From Gammaproteobacteria bacterium (lineage in GTDB: Bacteria; Pseudomonadota; Gammaproteobacteria; Acidithiobacillales; Acidithiobacillaceae): DNA of 10,348 nt. Location of the stretch: the NCBI GenBank assembly GCA_023381645.1, contig JAMCRJ010000047.1, positions 1 through 10,348 on the forward strand, written 5' to 3'. Below, piece by piece: positions 1 through 6,932 of the stretch (position 1 is the stretch's first letter; each line of letters starts with the position of its first letter). Below the pieces are notes generated by a model. It worked only from the letters and a program-made list of their open reading frames with translations, was not told the DNA's origin and did no database searches. The position numbers and the translations under genes are program-made.

Positions 1-299
1 CCAATACCAACGGCGGTTTCATGGGCTACACCGGCTTTTACTCGGATATCGCCTGGGATCACTGGGTACTGACGCCGGTGCTCGGCATGGGCGGATATAA
101 TCAGGGGCGTGGCAAATATCTGGACGGTACCTTCCAGTTTCGTCTGGAGTTGGGTCTGGCCTATCAGTTTGCCGATCGGTCGCGGTTGGGGATCAAGATC
201 GCCCACATTTCCAATGCATATATCGCCAACGAGGATCCCGGCGAGGATGAGGTGCTGCTGACCTACGCCATCCCCCTGTCTTTTGGTGACCACTCCTGA
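1..299 (+). CDS. pagL: Lipid A 3-O-deacylase (PagL-type), C-terminal part
   Basis: The gene is truncated at the left edge; the frame is open from base 3 and ends with TGA at 297-299, leaving about 98 residues. PagL enzymes are outer-membrane beta-barrels that remove the 3-O-linked acyl chain of lipid A. The visible part shows alternating beta-strand residues and the family's C-terminal hallmark: a Gly-x-Ala-Tyr-x-Phe strand, then HISNA, which carries the catalytic His-x-Ser pair, then a PGEDE segment whose Glu (one of two) should complete the His-Ser-Glu triad, and a final amphipathic strand. The ATG at 21 is internal to the domain and is not the true start. The gene converges on bioB, and a hairpin terminator follows. 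The family call is fairly firm from the HxSNA/PGxE pattern; the substrate is inferred from the family. Confidence 0.82.
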   Translation, partial: NTNGGFMGYTGFYSDIAWDHWVLTPVLGMGGYNQGRGKYLDGTFQFRLELGLAYQFADRSRLGIKIAHISNAYIANEDPGEDEVLLTYAIPLSFGDHS

Positions 300-307
300 T
301 GTACACC

Positions 308-335
308 GGGGCCGGCCCGTCCGGCTGGCCCTTTG
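308..335. terminator. Hairpin terminator between pagL and bioB
   Basis: Bases 309-317 pair with 323-331 as a 9-bp stem containing one G-U pair, closing a 5-base loop (318-322). On the plus strand the stem is followed by TTTGT, a short T-tract, so it reads best as a rho-independent terminator for the pagL transcript. It lies between two convergent stop codons, 46 bases apart. The same hairpin could slow transcription coming from bioB, but there is no T-run on that side. Confidence 0.6.
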
Positions 336-345
336 TCGCCGATCG

Positions 346-1296
346 TCAGTCCGCGCTGCGGTGCAGGCCCAGTCGGTTGAACAGGGCCTGGTCATGCCCT
401 GTGCTGACATTCCCTGTCGTCAGCAGGCGATCCCCAAGAAAAATGCTGTTGGCACCGGCCAGAAAGGCGAGTGCCTGTAATTCGTCGCTCATGGCTTCGC
501 GCCCTGCCGAAAGCCGTACGTAGGCCTTGGGGAAAAGGATTCTGGTGACCGCGATGGTGCGCACGAATTCGAAGCCGTCAATGGGCTCCGCAGTCTCCAG
601 CGGGGTGCCGGGAATGGGCACCAGGGCGTTGATGGGGATACTCTCCGGAGCCTGGGGCAACTGCGCGAGCACCTGCAGCATCCGCGCCCGGTCCCGGCGG
701 GACTCCCCCATACCGAGGATGCCGCCGCTGCAAATCCGGATACCGGCGTCACGCACCGCCTCCAGGGTATCGAGGCGGTCCTGATAACTGCGGGTGTGGA
801 TGACCTCACCATAAAACTCGGGGGAGGTATCGAGATTGTGGTTGTAGTAGTCGAGGCCAGCATGCTGCAGGCGTTCCGCCTGCCCCGGTTTGAGCATCCC
901 CAGCGTCACGCAGCTTTCCAGGCCATACTCTTTGACCACGCCGATCATGGCGGCTACTTTTTCGATATCCCGGTCATGGGGCGAGCGCCAGGCAGCCCCC
1001 ATGCACAGGCGTTGGGCCCCATTGGCTTTGGCCTCGCGCGCGGCGGCACGCACCTGTTCAAGATCCATCAGCGGTTCGGCCTGGAGGGCCGTCTGGTGAT
1101 GGACGCTCTGGGCGCAGTAGCCACAATCCTCGGGGCAACCGCCGGTCTTGATGGAGAGGAGGGTGGAGCACTGGATGGCGTTTGGATCAAAGTGTAGCCG
1201 ATGCACCTGTTGCGCCGCATAAATCAGATCGTTGAATGGGCGGGCATAGATTTCGAGGATGGCATCGAGAGTCTGCAGTGCTGTGCTGTTGTTCAT
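346..1296 (-). CDS. bioB: Biotin synthase
   Basis: Radical SAM enzyme that inserts sulfur between C6 and C9 of dethiobiotin, the last step of biotin synthesis. The 316-residue product has the usual length. The SAM-cluster motif CxxxCxxC is at residues 54, 58 and 61 (CPEDCGYC). The ligands of the auxiliary [2Fe-2S] cluster, the sulfur donor, can be matched to the E. coli enzyme: Cys98, Cys129, Cys189 and Arg261. The motifs YNHNLDTS and GGILGMGE are also present. The ATG at 1296 overlaps the yggU stop as ATGA and is preceded by a GGGAAG ribosome site. It is the last gene of the yggS-proC-yggT-yggU operon. No other biotin gene is in the window, so bioB here is detached from a bio cluster, at least on this side. 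Confidence 0.97.
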   Translation of the reverse strand: MNNSTALQTLDAILEIYARPFNDLIYAAQQVHRLHFDPNAIQCSTLLSIKTGGCPEDCGYCAQSVHHQTALQAEPLMDLEQVRAAAREAKANGAQRLCMGAAWRSPHDRDIEKVAAMIGVVKEYGLESCVTLGMLKPGQAERLQHAGLDYYNHNLDTSPEFYGEVIHTRSYQDRLDTLEAVRDAGIRICSGGILGMGESRRDRARMLQVLAQLPQAPESIPINALVPIPGTPLETAEPIDGFEFVRTIAVTRILFPKAYVRLSAGREAMSDELQALAFLAGANSIFLGDRLLTTGNVSTGHDQALFNRLGLHRSAD

Positions 1297-1643
1297 CGGT
1301 CTTCCCTGTCGAGAGCAGGTGAGTGGGCGGATTCGGCATATTTTGCGAGTTGAGTCTGAACGTGTGTGGACGCTGCGCTAATCCTGAGCACTTTGTCCCG
1401 CGCGCTCTCCCCCTGCACCAAAGTGATCTGCTGTCTTTTCAGGCACAGGGTAGCACAGAGCAAAGCCGAAAGGGCAGCATTGGCAGCGCCATCCACGGGC
1501 CGGGCACGCAGGCGAATTTTGAGGGCATCGCCGTGGCATCCGCCGATGGCATCGGTCTTGGCACCCGGCTGTACGTGGATGCGTACATACAGGTCGTCAC
1601 CGTCTGCCCGCAGATATGGGGGGCGTGTTTCTGAGGAGGTCAT
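1293..1643 (-). CDS. yggU: DUF167/YggU family protein
   Basis: Small soluble protein of 116 residues from the conserved UPF0235/DUF167 family, whose molecular function is not established. The family core is easy to see: HVQPGAK at about residues 23-29, then [19 protein letters not shown] at about 40-58, and a [11 protein letters not shown] segment at about 78-88. It has a 10-15 residue N-terminal extension and a C-terminal tail rich in Ala/His/Glu beyond the core. It overlaps bioB by four bases, and its start is 24 bases after the yggT stop. The ribosome site is weak, only GGA about nine bases before the ATG, so its translation may depend on flow from yggT. Conserved linkage with yggT and proC in proteobacteria supports the call. 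Confidence 0.9.
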   Translation of the reverse strand: MTSSETRPPYLRADGDDLYVRIHVQPGAKTDAIGGCHGDALKIRLRARPVDGAANAALSALLCATLCLKRQQITLVQGESARDKVLRISAASTHVQTQLAKYAESAHSPALDREDR

Positions 1644-1667
1644 GTGCTGCAGTCCGTCGTAAAGGGC

Positions 1668-1946
1668 TTACCCGCCCAGATTGAGGATGGCATGAACCAG
1701 CAGCCCCCTGAGCACTTCGATGATCAACAGGGCTGCCAGCGGACTGAGGTCGAATCCGCCGATGGGCGGGATGATCCGCTGCAGGGGATAGAGAATGGGT
1801 CCGGTAAGCCGATCCAGAAACTGCATGACCGGATTGCGTGGATCGGGCTGTACCCAGGACAATATGGCACGGATGAGAATTGCCCAGAACAGCAGGGTCA
1901 GAATGAGACTGGTAAGGCGTGCCGCCATGATACTCAGTTCGGTCAT
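1668..1946 (-). CDS. yggT: YggT family integral membrane protein, single-unit form
   Basis: A 92-residue membrane protein of the YggT/YlmG family. A first hydrophobic segment spans about residues 9-30. It is followed by the family motif ILSWVQPDPRNPVMQFLDRLTGPILYP (residues about 28-54), the loop PLQRIIPPIGGFDLSPL, and a second hydrophobic segment at about 67-90. Enterobacterial YggT carries two copies of this unit (about 190 residues); only one copy is present here, as in the shorter YlmG-type members. No biochemical activity is established; YlmG relatives have been linked to membrane and division-site organisation. The ATG overlaps the proC stop as ATGA and follows AAAGGA at a good distance. 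Confidence 0.92.
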   Translation of the reverse strand: MTELSIMAARLTSLILTLLFWAILIRAILSWVQPDPRNPVMQFLDRLTGPILYPLQRIIPPIGGFDLSPLAALLIIEVLRGLLVHAILNLGG

Positions 1947-2770
1947 GGTATATCCTTTTCCGGGCTGCCCAGAGCGCGGCTGCGCTCCGCCGCGGCGGCC
2001 AGGGCCCGCTGCGCCAGTGGCCGCAGGTGCTCTTCCCAGACCGCCAAACCCGCCGCCGTGGTGCCACCCGGACTGGTGACCTGATGGCGTAACGCGGTCG
2101 GACTGAGGGTGCTGGCGGCCGCCATCTGTGCGGTGCCGAGCACCGTCTGCAGGGCGAGGGCGCGCGCAGTGGCACGGTCCAGGCCCTGCAGCACGGCGGC
2201 ATCTTCAAGGGCTTCCAGGAACAGCAGGACATAGGCAGGGCCGCTTCCGGATAGTGCCGTAACGGCGTCCATCAGCGATTCATCGCTCAGCCAGTAAATC
2301 TCGCCCACGGCGGACATGACAAACCCGGCAGTCTGGCGTTGCGCGGCGCTCACCGAATCGCGGGCATACAGGGCCGTCGCTCCGGCACCGACTTGTGCCG
2401 GGGTGTTGGGCATGCCGCGCACGATGGCGCTCCCGGGGTTCAGTTCGGCGGCAATGCGTGCGCTGTCGATGCCGGCAGCCACAGAGAGGAAGAGCACCCC
2501 GGCATCGGCGAAGGCCTGTCGCCACAGCGCGAGCACCGCGGATATCTGCTTTGGTTTGGCTGCGTAGATGACCACGCTGTTGGCAGGCAGACTTTGAGCC
2601 GTTGCCGCCAGACTGCGGATGCCGAACTCTTCGGCAAGTGCGTCACGGTGTGCACTGCTGGGGGCATGAACCTGGATCTGCTCGCCCGCAATGCCCTGAC
2701 GTCGCAGACCGGCGATGAGGGCGCGAGCCATATTGCCGGCACCAATGAAGACAATATTCTGAGGTATCAT
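1943..2770 (-). CDS. proC: Pyrroline-5-carboxylate reductase
   Basis: Cytosolic NAD(P)H-dependent enzyme for the last step of proline synthesis, from pyrroline-5-carboxylate to L-proline. The product has 275 residues, the family's usual length. An N-terminal Rossmann motif GAGNMA lies at residues 10-15, then MPNTP at 120-124. The C-terminal dimerisation and substrate domain carries the P5CR signature: SGSGPAY at 174-180 followed by the helix running through LEALEDAAVLQGL, and TSPGGTT at 232-238. The ATG overlaps the yggS stop as ATGA and has AGGAG six bases upstream. Coupling to yggS, the PLP-binding homeostasis protein, is a conserved arrangement in bacteria. Confidence 0.97.
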   Translation of the reverse strand: MIPQNIVFIGAGNMARALIAGLRRQGIAGEQIQVHAPSSAHRDALAEEFGIRSLAATAQSLPANSVVIYAAKPKQISAVLALWRQAFADAGVLFLSVAAGIDSARIAAELNPGSAIVRGMPNTPAQVGAGATALYARDSVSAAQRQTAGFVMSAVGEIYWLSDESLMDAVTALSGSGPAYVLLFLEALEDAAVLQGLDRATARALALQTVLGTAQMAAASTLSPTALRHQVTSPGGTTAAGLAVWEEHLRPLAQRALAAAAERSRALGSPEKDIP

Positions 2771-3435
2771 AAGGACTCCTGGGCACGGGCTCCGAAGAGG
2801 ATGGTACCAAGACGGATTTCTGTGGCACCCTGCTGCAGGGCCTGGAGGTAATCCGCCGAAGTGCCCATGGAGAGGGTATCCAGATCGGCATGGATCTGGG
2901 TCTGCCGCAGCGCGAGAAAAAGTTCTGCCATCCGGCGGAAGTCGGCCTCTGCCAGCTCCGGTTGCGGGTGGACCAGGGCCATCAGACCGCGGAGCCGTAA
3001 ACGGGACAACCGGGAAATGACGAGGGCCAATTCCGGAACCTCTTCTGGCGCGCAGCCGCCCTTGGTTTCCTCCCCACTGATGGCGACTTCGATCAGCACA
3101 TTCAACGGCTCCATGCCGGCGCGGGCGGCATGGAGCCGTTCCGCGATGAGTGGGCGGTCCACACTTTCTACCCAGTCGAAATGCCGGGCCAATAGTGCGG
3201 TCTTGTTGCGCTGGATGCGACCTATGAAATGCCAGATGATGCCATCCAGATCTCTCAGTGCCGTCTGTTTGTCCAGGGCCTCCTGCAGGAAGTTTTCGCC
3301 GAAGTGGCGAAGTCCGAGCGCATAGGCGTCACGCAGTGTCGCCGCCGTAACGTGCTTGCTGGCCGCCAGCAGGCACTGCGGCGGGTGATCGGCAATCTCC
3401 CCTTGCACATGGGCTAGGCGTTCAGCGATGGACAT
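2767..3435 (-). CDS. yggS: YggS/PROSC family pyridoxal-phosphate homeostasis protein
   Basis: A TIM-barrel protein that binds PLP without a known catalytic reaction and keeps PLP and amino-acid pools balanced. The PLP-binding Lys is Lys27 in ASKHV. Other family marks are FGENFLQEALDK (45-56), HFIGRIQRNK (69-78), GLMAL (150-154), SMGTSADYLQAL (189-200) and the phosphate-binding RLGTILFG (208-215). I chose the ATG at 3435 (222 residues) because GGAGA sits four to five bases upstream and homology begins there; a TTG at 3489 would add 18 unconserved residues and run into the divergent promoter region. It is slightly shorter than E. coli YggS at its N-terminus. It is the first gene of the five-gene operon and is divergent from pilT. 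Confidence 0.95.
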   Translation of the reverse strand: MSIAERLAHVQGEIADHPPQCLLAASKHVTAATLRDAYALGLRHFGENFLQEALDKQTALRDLDGIIWHFIGRIQRNKTALLARHFDWVESVDRPLIAERLHAARAGMEPLNVLIEVAISGEETKGGCAPEEVPELALVISRLSRLRLRGLMALVHPQPELAEADFRRMAELFLALRQTQIHADLDTLSMGTSADYLQALQQGATEIRLGTILFGARAQESL

Positions 3436-3472
3436 CGGTCTCCGGCAGACGTGGGCGAAATGGTCAAGGTCG

Positions 3473-3480
3473 ACTATAGT
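3473..3480. promoter_or_regulatory. Palindromic candidate -10 element in the yggS/pilT divergent region
   Basis: ACTATAGT is a perfect 8-bp palindrome, so the hexamer TATAGT is readable on both strands: 3475-3480 toward pilT and 3473-3478 toward yggS. It matches TATAAT at five of six positions in each direction. No convincing -35 hexamer lies 16-18 bases upstream on either side. This is therefore a candidate only; it would place starts near 3487 (pilT) and 3466 (yggS). Confidence 0.3.
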
Positions 3481-3498
3481 AACGCCCAATAGCCTTTG

Positions 3499-3515
3499 GC
3501 CCCAAATCTTGGGGC
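3499..3515 (+). promoter_or_regulatory. Leader hairpin just before the pilT ribosome site
   Basis: GCCCCAA (3499-3505) and TTGGGGC (3509-3515) form a perfect 7-bp stem with a 3-base loop, ten bases before the pilT ribosome site GGGAG (3525-3529). An overlapping alternative is also perfect: AACGCCC (3481-3487) can pair with GGGCGTT (3512-3518). Both pairings use bases 3512-3515, so they exclude each other. A short, T-poor tail (GTTCTTGT) follows. The structure is seen in the sequence; a regulatory role is inference. Confidence 0.4.
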
Positions 3516-3536
3516 GTTCTTGTCGGGAGCCGCACG

Positions 3537-4586
3537 ATGGATATCTCAGAACTGCTCGCCTTCGCGGTGAAAAACAACGCGTCGGACACCCATATCTCGG
3601 CAGGTCTGGCGCCGATGCTGCGGATCAACGGCGACATCCGTCCGCTGAATGTGGAGGCGCAGGACAGCAAAACCGTACACAGCATGATTTACGACATCAT
3701 GAACGATTTCCAGCGGAAGGGGTATGAGGAGAACCTGGAAATCGACTTTGCCTATGAACTGCCGGGTGTGGCGCGTTTTCGGGTTAACGCCTTCAACCAG
3801 GACCGCGGACCGGCTGCGGCGTTCCGGACGATTCCTGCGAGTGTGCTGACACTGGAAGACCTCAATGCGCCCGGTTCTTTCAAGGAGATCATCAACGTGC
3901 CGCGCGGACTGGTATTGGTCACGGGGCCGACCGGATCGGGTAAGTCAACGACGCTGGCAGCGATGGTGGATCATATCAATGCGAATCGCGCCGACCACAT
4001 CATTACCATTGAAGATCCCATCGAATTTCTGCACACCCCCAAGAAGTGCCTGATCAACCAGCGCGAGGTGGGTGCCAGCACCCACTCCTTTGAAAACGCC
4101 CTGCGCTCGGCTTTACGTGAAGATCCCGATATCATTCTGGTGGGCGAGCTACGTGATCTGGAGACCATGCGCCTGGCGCTGACCGCGGCAGAGACCGGCC
4201 ATATCGTGTTTGCGACGCTGCATACCAGTTCCGCACCAAAAACCATCGACCGTATTGTCGATTCCTTTCCCGGGGGGGAAAAGGATATGGTCCGCGCCAT
4301 GCTGTCCGAATCCCTGCGCGCGGTCATTTCCCAGACTCTGCTCAAAACGGCCGACGGCAAGGGAAGGGTGGCCGCGCACGAAATCATGATCGCCACCCCG
4401 GCTATCCGCAACCTGATTCGTGAGAACAAGGTCGCGCAGATGTACTCGGTGATCCAGACCGGGCAAAATCAGGGTATGCAAACCCTGGATCAGTGTCTTG
4501 CCGATCTGGTGCGTGCCCACAAGGTGACTCGCGAAGATGCGCTGCGCCGGGTACAGAACAAAGACAGCTTCATGAACGTGGCCTGA
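3537..4586 (+). CDS. pilT: Type IV pilus retraction ATPase PilT
   Basis: Cytoplasmic hexameric motor ATPase that depolymerises type IV pili to power retraction, twitching and DNA uptake. The product has 349 residues, the standard length. An N-terminal PAS-like domain is followed by the RecA-type core: Walker A GPTGSGKST (130-138), the Asp box ITIEDPIEF (156-164), Walker B DIILVGELRD with catalytic Glu204, and the His box ending TAAETGHIVFATLHT (216-230). The PilT-specific AIRNLIRE motif, needed for retraction, is intact at 289-296. This separates it from PilB and PilU. GGGAG lies seven bases before the ATG. pilU follows after a 9-base gap, the usual retraction pair. Confidence 0.98.
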   Translation: MDISELLAFAVKNNASDTHISAGLAPMLRINGDIRPLNVEAQDSKTVHSMIYDIMNDFQRKGYEENLEIDFAYELPGVARFRVNAFNQDRGPAAAFRTIPASVLTLEDLNAPGSFKEIINVPRGLVLVTGPTGSGKSTTLAAMVDHINANRADHIITIEDPIEFLHTPKKCLINQREVGASTHSFENALRSALREDPDIILVGELRDLETMRLALTAAETGHIVFATLHTSSAPKTIDRIVDSFPGGEKDMVRAMLSESLRAVISQTLLKTADGKGRVAAHEIMIATPAIRNLIRENKVAQMYSVIQTGQNQGMQTLDQCLADLVRAHKVTREDALRRVQNKDSFMNVA

Positions 4587-4595
4587 GGATAATTT

Positions 4596-5726
4596 ATGTC
4601 TGTGCTGGATGACCTGCTGGTCCTGATGGTGGAAAAAAACGGCTCGGATCTGTACCTCACCGTGGGCTCGCCACCGGTCATGAAAGTCGACGGACGGACG
4701 GTTCAGCTGGGGACAGAAATGCTGAAACCGGGTCAGGTGCTGAATCTGGCTAAGGAAATTCTGGGGATGGAGCGCTTGCAGGAGTTCCAGCACGAGAAAG
4801 AAATCAACATGGCCATTTCCGTGCCCGGGGTGGGGCGTTTCCGGGTCAACGGGTTTTTCCAGCGTGGTGAACTGAGCTTTGTCCTGCGCGCCATCAAGAC
4901 CCAGATTCCCAGCCTGGAGCAACTCAGGCTGCCGCCGATACTGAAAGATCTGGCCATGACGTCGCGGGGGCTGGTGCTCTTCGTCGGTTCTACCGGTTCC
5001 GGGAAAAGCACCTCTCTGGCGTCGATGGTCCAGTATCGCAACCAGAACGCGGCGGGTCATATCCTCACCATCGAGGATCCGATCGAATTTCTGCACCGGA
5101 ATGCGAAGTCCATCGTCAATCAGCGCGAAGTGGGCATCGATACCCTGAATTATGAGCGGGCGTTGGAGAATGCATTGCGGGAAGCACCGGATGTCATCCT
5201 GATCGGCGAAGTGCGCAGCCGGGACACCATGGATCATGCCATCGCTTATGCCGAAACCGGGCACTTGTGTATGTCCACCCTCCATGCGAACAATGCCAAT
5301 CAGGCCATTGAACGGATCATCAATTTTTTCCCGGAAGACCGTAAAAAACAGTTGCTCATGGATCTTTCGCTCAATTTGCGCGCCGTGGTCTCACAGCGCC
5401 TGTTGCCGGTCAAGGGGCAGAGCGGACGAATCGCTGCAATGGAGGTGCTGATCAACACTCCGGCCATTGCCGATCTGATCTACAAGGGTGAAGTGGGCCT
5501 GCTGAAGGACGCCATGTCGCGAACGAACGACGTCGGCATGCAGACGTTTGATCAGAGCCTGTTGCAGTTGTTTATGGATGGACTGGTGGAATATGACGAT
5601 GCCCTGCGCGCGGCCGATTCGCAGAACGATCTGCGCCTCGCCATCAAACAGGCGTGTATGCGTTCGGGCATGGCAGATCCCGGGGCCGCCACCTCTGCGG
5701 AAGGGCAGTGGCGTATTCAGTCTTGA
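4596..5726 (+). CDS. pilU: PilT-dependent retraction ATPase PilU
   Basis: Accessory retraction ATPase, known to work with PilT and to add force rather than retract alone. The product has 376 residues. Motifs: Walker A GSTGSGKST (131-139), Asp box LTIEDPIEF (157-165), Walker B DVILIGEVRS with Glu205, and the His box AYAETGHLCMSTLHA (217-231). At the place of PilT's AIRNLIRE it has AIADLIYKGE (290-299), the PilU-type variant, and it carries a C-terminal extension of about 30 residues (from about 345) typical of PilU. The ribosome site is AGGA, six to seven bases before the ATG, overlapping the end of pilT. The stop TGA at 5724-5726 lies six bases before the ATG of the downstream glycosyltransferase. 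Confidence 0.97.
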   Translation: MSVLDDLLVLMVEKNGSDLYLTVGSPPVMKVDGRTVQLGTEMLKPGQVLNLAKEILGMERLQEFQHEKEINMAISVPGVGRFRVNGFFQRGELSFVLRAIKTQIPSLEQLRLPPILKDLAMTSRGLVLFVGSTGSGKSTSLASMVQYRNQNAAGHILTIEDPIEFLHRNAKSIVNQREVGIDTLNYERALENALREAPDVILIGEVRSRDTMDHAIAYAETGHLCMSTLHANNANQAIERIINFFPEDRKKQLLMDLSLNLRAVVSQRLLPVKGQSGRIAAMEVLINTPAIADLIYKGEVGLLKDAMSRTNDVGMQTFDQSLLQLFMDGLVEYDDALRAADSQNDLRLAIKQACMRSGMADPGAATSAEGQWRIQS

Positions 5727-5731
5727 GCGAC

Positions 5732-6895
5732 ATGTGGCTGCTACCGGCCGCGTGGGCCGTTCTGGCGGCCTGGCTGGTGCTGTTCCTCGGGCGGGGCGCT
5801 TTCTGGCGGGCAGATCAGCGTCTTCCACCCCGCGAAAGCAACCCACGGCGAAGCTGGCCAGAAGTCACCGCCGTAGTGCCTGCGCGTAATGAGGCAGAGG
5901 GTATTGGTGCCTGCGTAACGGCCCTGCTGAGGCAGGATTACCCCGGCGTCTTGCGGGTCATCGTGGTGGATGACCAGAGTACGGATGGCACTGCAAAGTG
6001 CGCACGGGAGGCGGCGCGGCAGATGGATGCCTCCTCCCGTCTGGAGGTGCTGACCGGCACGCCGCTGCCGGAAAACTGGGCGGGTAAGGTCTGGGCCATG
6101 GACCAGGGGGTGACCGCGGCCGGCCCGGTGCCGCTTCTCTGGTTCACCGACGGTGACATCGTGCATGGGCCGGATGTCCTGCAGCGCCTCGTCACTCAGA
6201 TAGAGGATCGGGACCTGTCATTGGTCTCGCTGATGGTGATGCTCTCCTGCCGCAGTTTTTGGGAGCGTCTTCTGATCCCGCCCTTCATCTTCTTCTTCCA
6301 GATGTTGTACCCTTTTCCCTGGGTCAACGACCCACACCGGACTCTTGCCGGTGCGGCGGGGGGGTGCATGCTGCTGCGTCGGGAGGCACTCGAAAAGGCC
6401 GGCGGGTTCGCCGCCATGCGTGCCGCACGCATAGATGACTGCACGCTGGCAGCGTTACTGAAGCCCCATGGCGCCATCTGGCTGGGTTTAGGGACGGAGA
6501 GCCATAGTCTGCGGGATTACCGCCAGTTGGGCGAAATATGGCGGATGGTAGCGCGTTCCGCCTACGTGCAATTGCGGTTCAGCCCCTGGCGGCTGCTCGG
6601 AGCGACGTTGGTGATGGCTTTTCTCTATGCCGGGCCGGTAGGGGGGCTGCTGTATGGACTTTGGACCGAAAATGTCTGGCTGGCGATGCCCGCGTTGCTC
6701 GCCGGTCTGCTGATGCTGACGGCCTATGTGCCCACTTTGCGGCTTTACTCGCTGAACCCCCTCCGGGCGTTCAGCCTGCCCATTGCGGCTCTGTTCTATA
6801 CACTCATGACGCTGGATTCCGCCCGCCGTCATTACGGCGGCCGGGGCGGAGCGTGGAAAGGGCGGCATTATAATGCGCCCAGACAGGAGCGCTGA
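5732..6895 (+). CDS. hpnB: HpnB-type glycosyltransferase, family 2 (hopanoid-associated)
   Basis: Membrane glycosyltransferase of 387 residues resembling hopene-associated HpnB. One hydrophobic segment at the N-terminus (1-20) is followed by the GT-A domain: VPARNEAEGI (49-58), VVDDQSTDGT (78-87), WAGKVWAMDQG (116-126), the metal-binding DGD motif (140-142), LMVMLSCRSFWERLL (167-181), an FFFQMLYPF-VNDP stretch (187-201), AGGC (209-212) and the acidic IDDC (234-237). Hydrophobic segments at about 287-310, 315-335 and 348-362 follow, then the C-terminal DSARRHYGGRGGAWKGRHY (362-380). I chose the ATG at 5732, with GAG in the pilU stop region as a weak ribosome site; a TTG at 5723 overlapping the pilU TGA is an alternative. 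Its sugar donor and acceptor are not shown by the sequence; a role on hopanoids or related lipids follows from the family. No other hopanoid gene is present here. Confidence 0.85.
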   Translation: MWLLPAAWAVLAAWLVLFLGRGAFWRADQRLPPRESNPRRSWPEVTAVVPARNEAEGIGACVTALLRQDYPGVLRVIVVDDQSTDGTAKCAREAARQMDASSRLEVLTGTPLPENWAGKVWAMDQGVTAAGPVPLLWFTDGDIVHGPDVLQRLVTQIEDRDLSLVSLMVMLSCRSFWERLLIPPFIFFFQMLYPFPWVNDPHRTLAGAAGGCMLLRREALEKAGGFAAMRAARIDDCTLAALLKPHGAIWLGLGTESHSLRDYRQLGEIWRMVARSAYVQLRFSPWRLLGATLVMAFLYAGPVGGLLYGLWTENVWLAMPALLAGLLMLTAYVPTLRLYSLNPLRAFSLPIAALFYTLMTLDSARRHYGGRGGAWKGRHYNAPRQER

Positions 6896-6932
6896 ACCCC
6901 CGCCGCGCCTCGTCGGGGCCGCATTGCGCTTC

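Noticed and set aside
283..523. Two short plus-strand frames after pagL
   Set aside because: They run antisense into the 3' end of bioB, lack ribosome sites and start inside the terminator region.
3436..3489. Upstream TTG start for yggS (18 extra residues)
   Set aside because: The added residues are not conserved in the family and would cover the divergent promoter region; the ATG at 3435 has a good ribosome site.
4149..5285. Long open frame (378 codons) on the minus strand across pilT and pilU
   Set aside because: It is fully antisense to two certain ATPase genes. Its translation is His/Gln/Arg-rich with no recognisable domain, and it arises from the codon bias of the sense genes.
6898..6918. 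CCCCG/CGGGG inverted repeat between hpnB and the SQR-like gene as a terminator
   Set aside because: Only a 5-bp stem with an 11-base loop and no T-tract on either side; too weak to support in GC-rich sequence.
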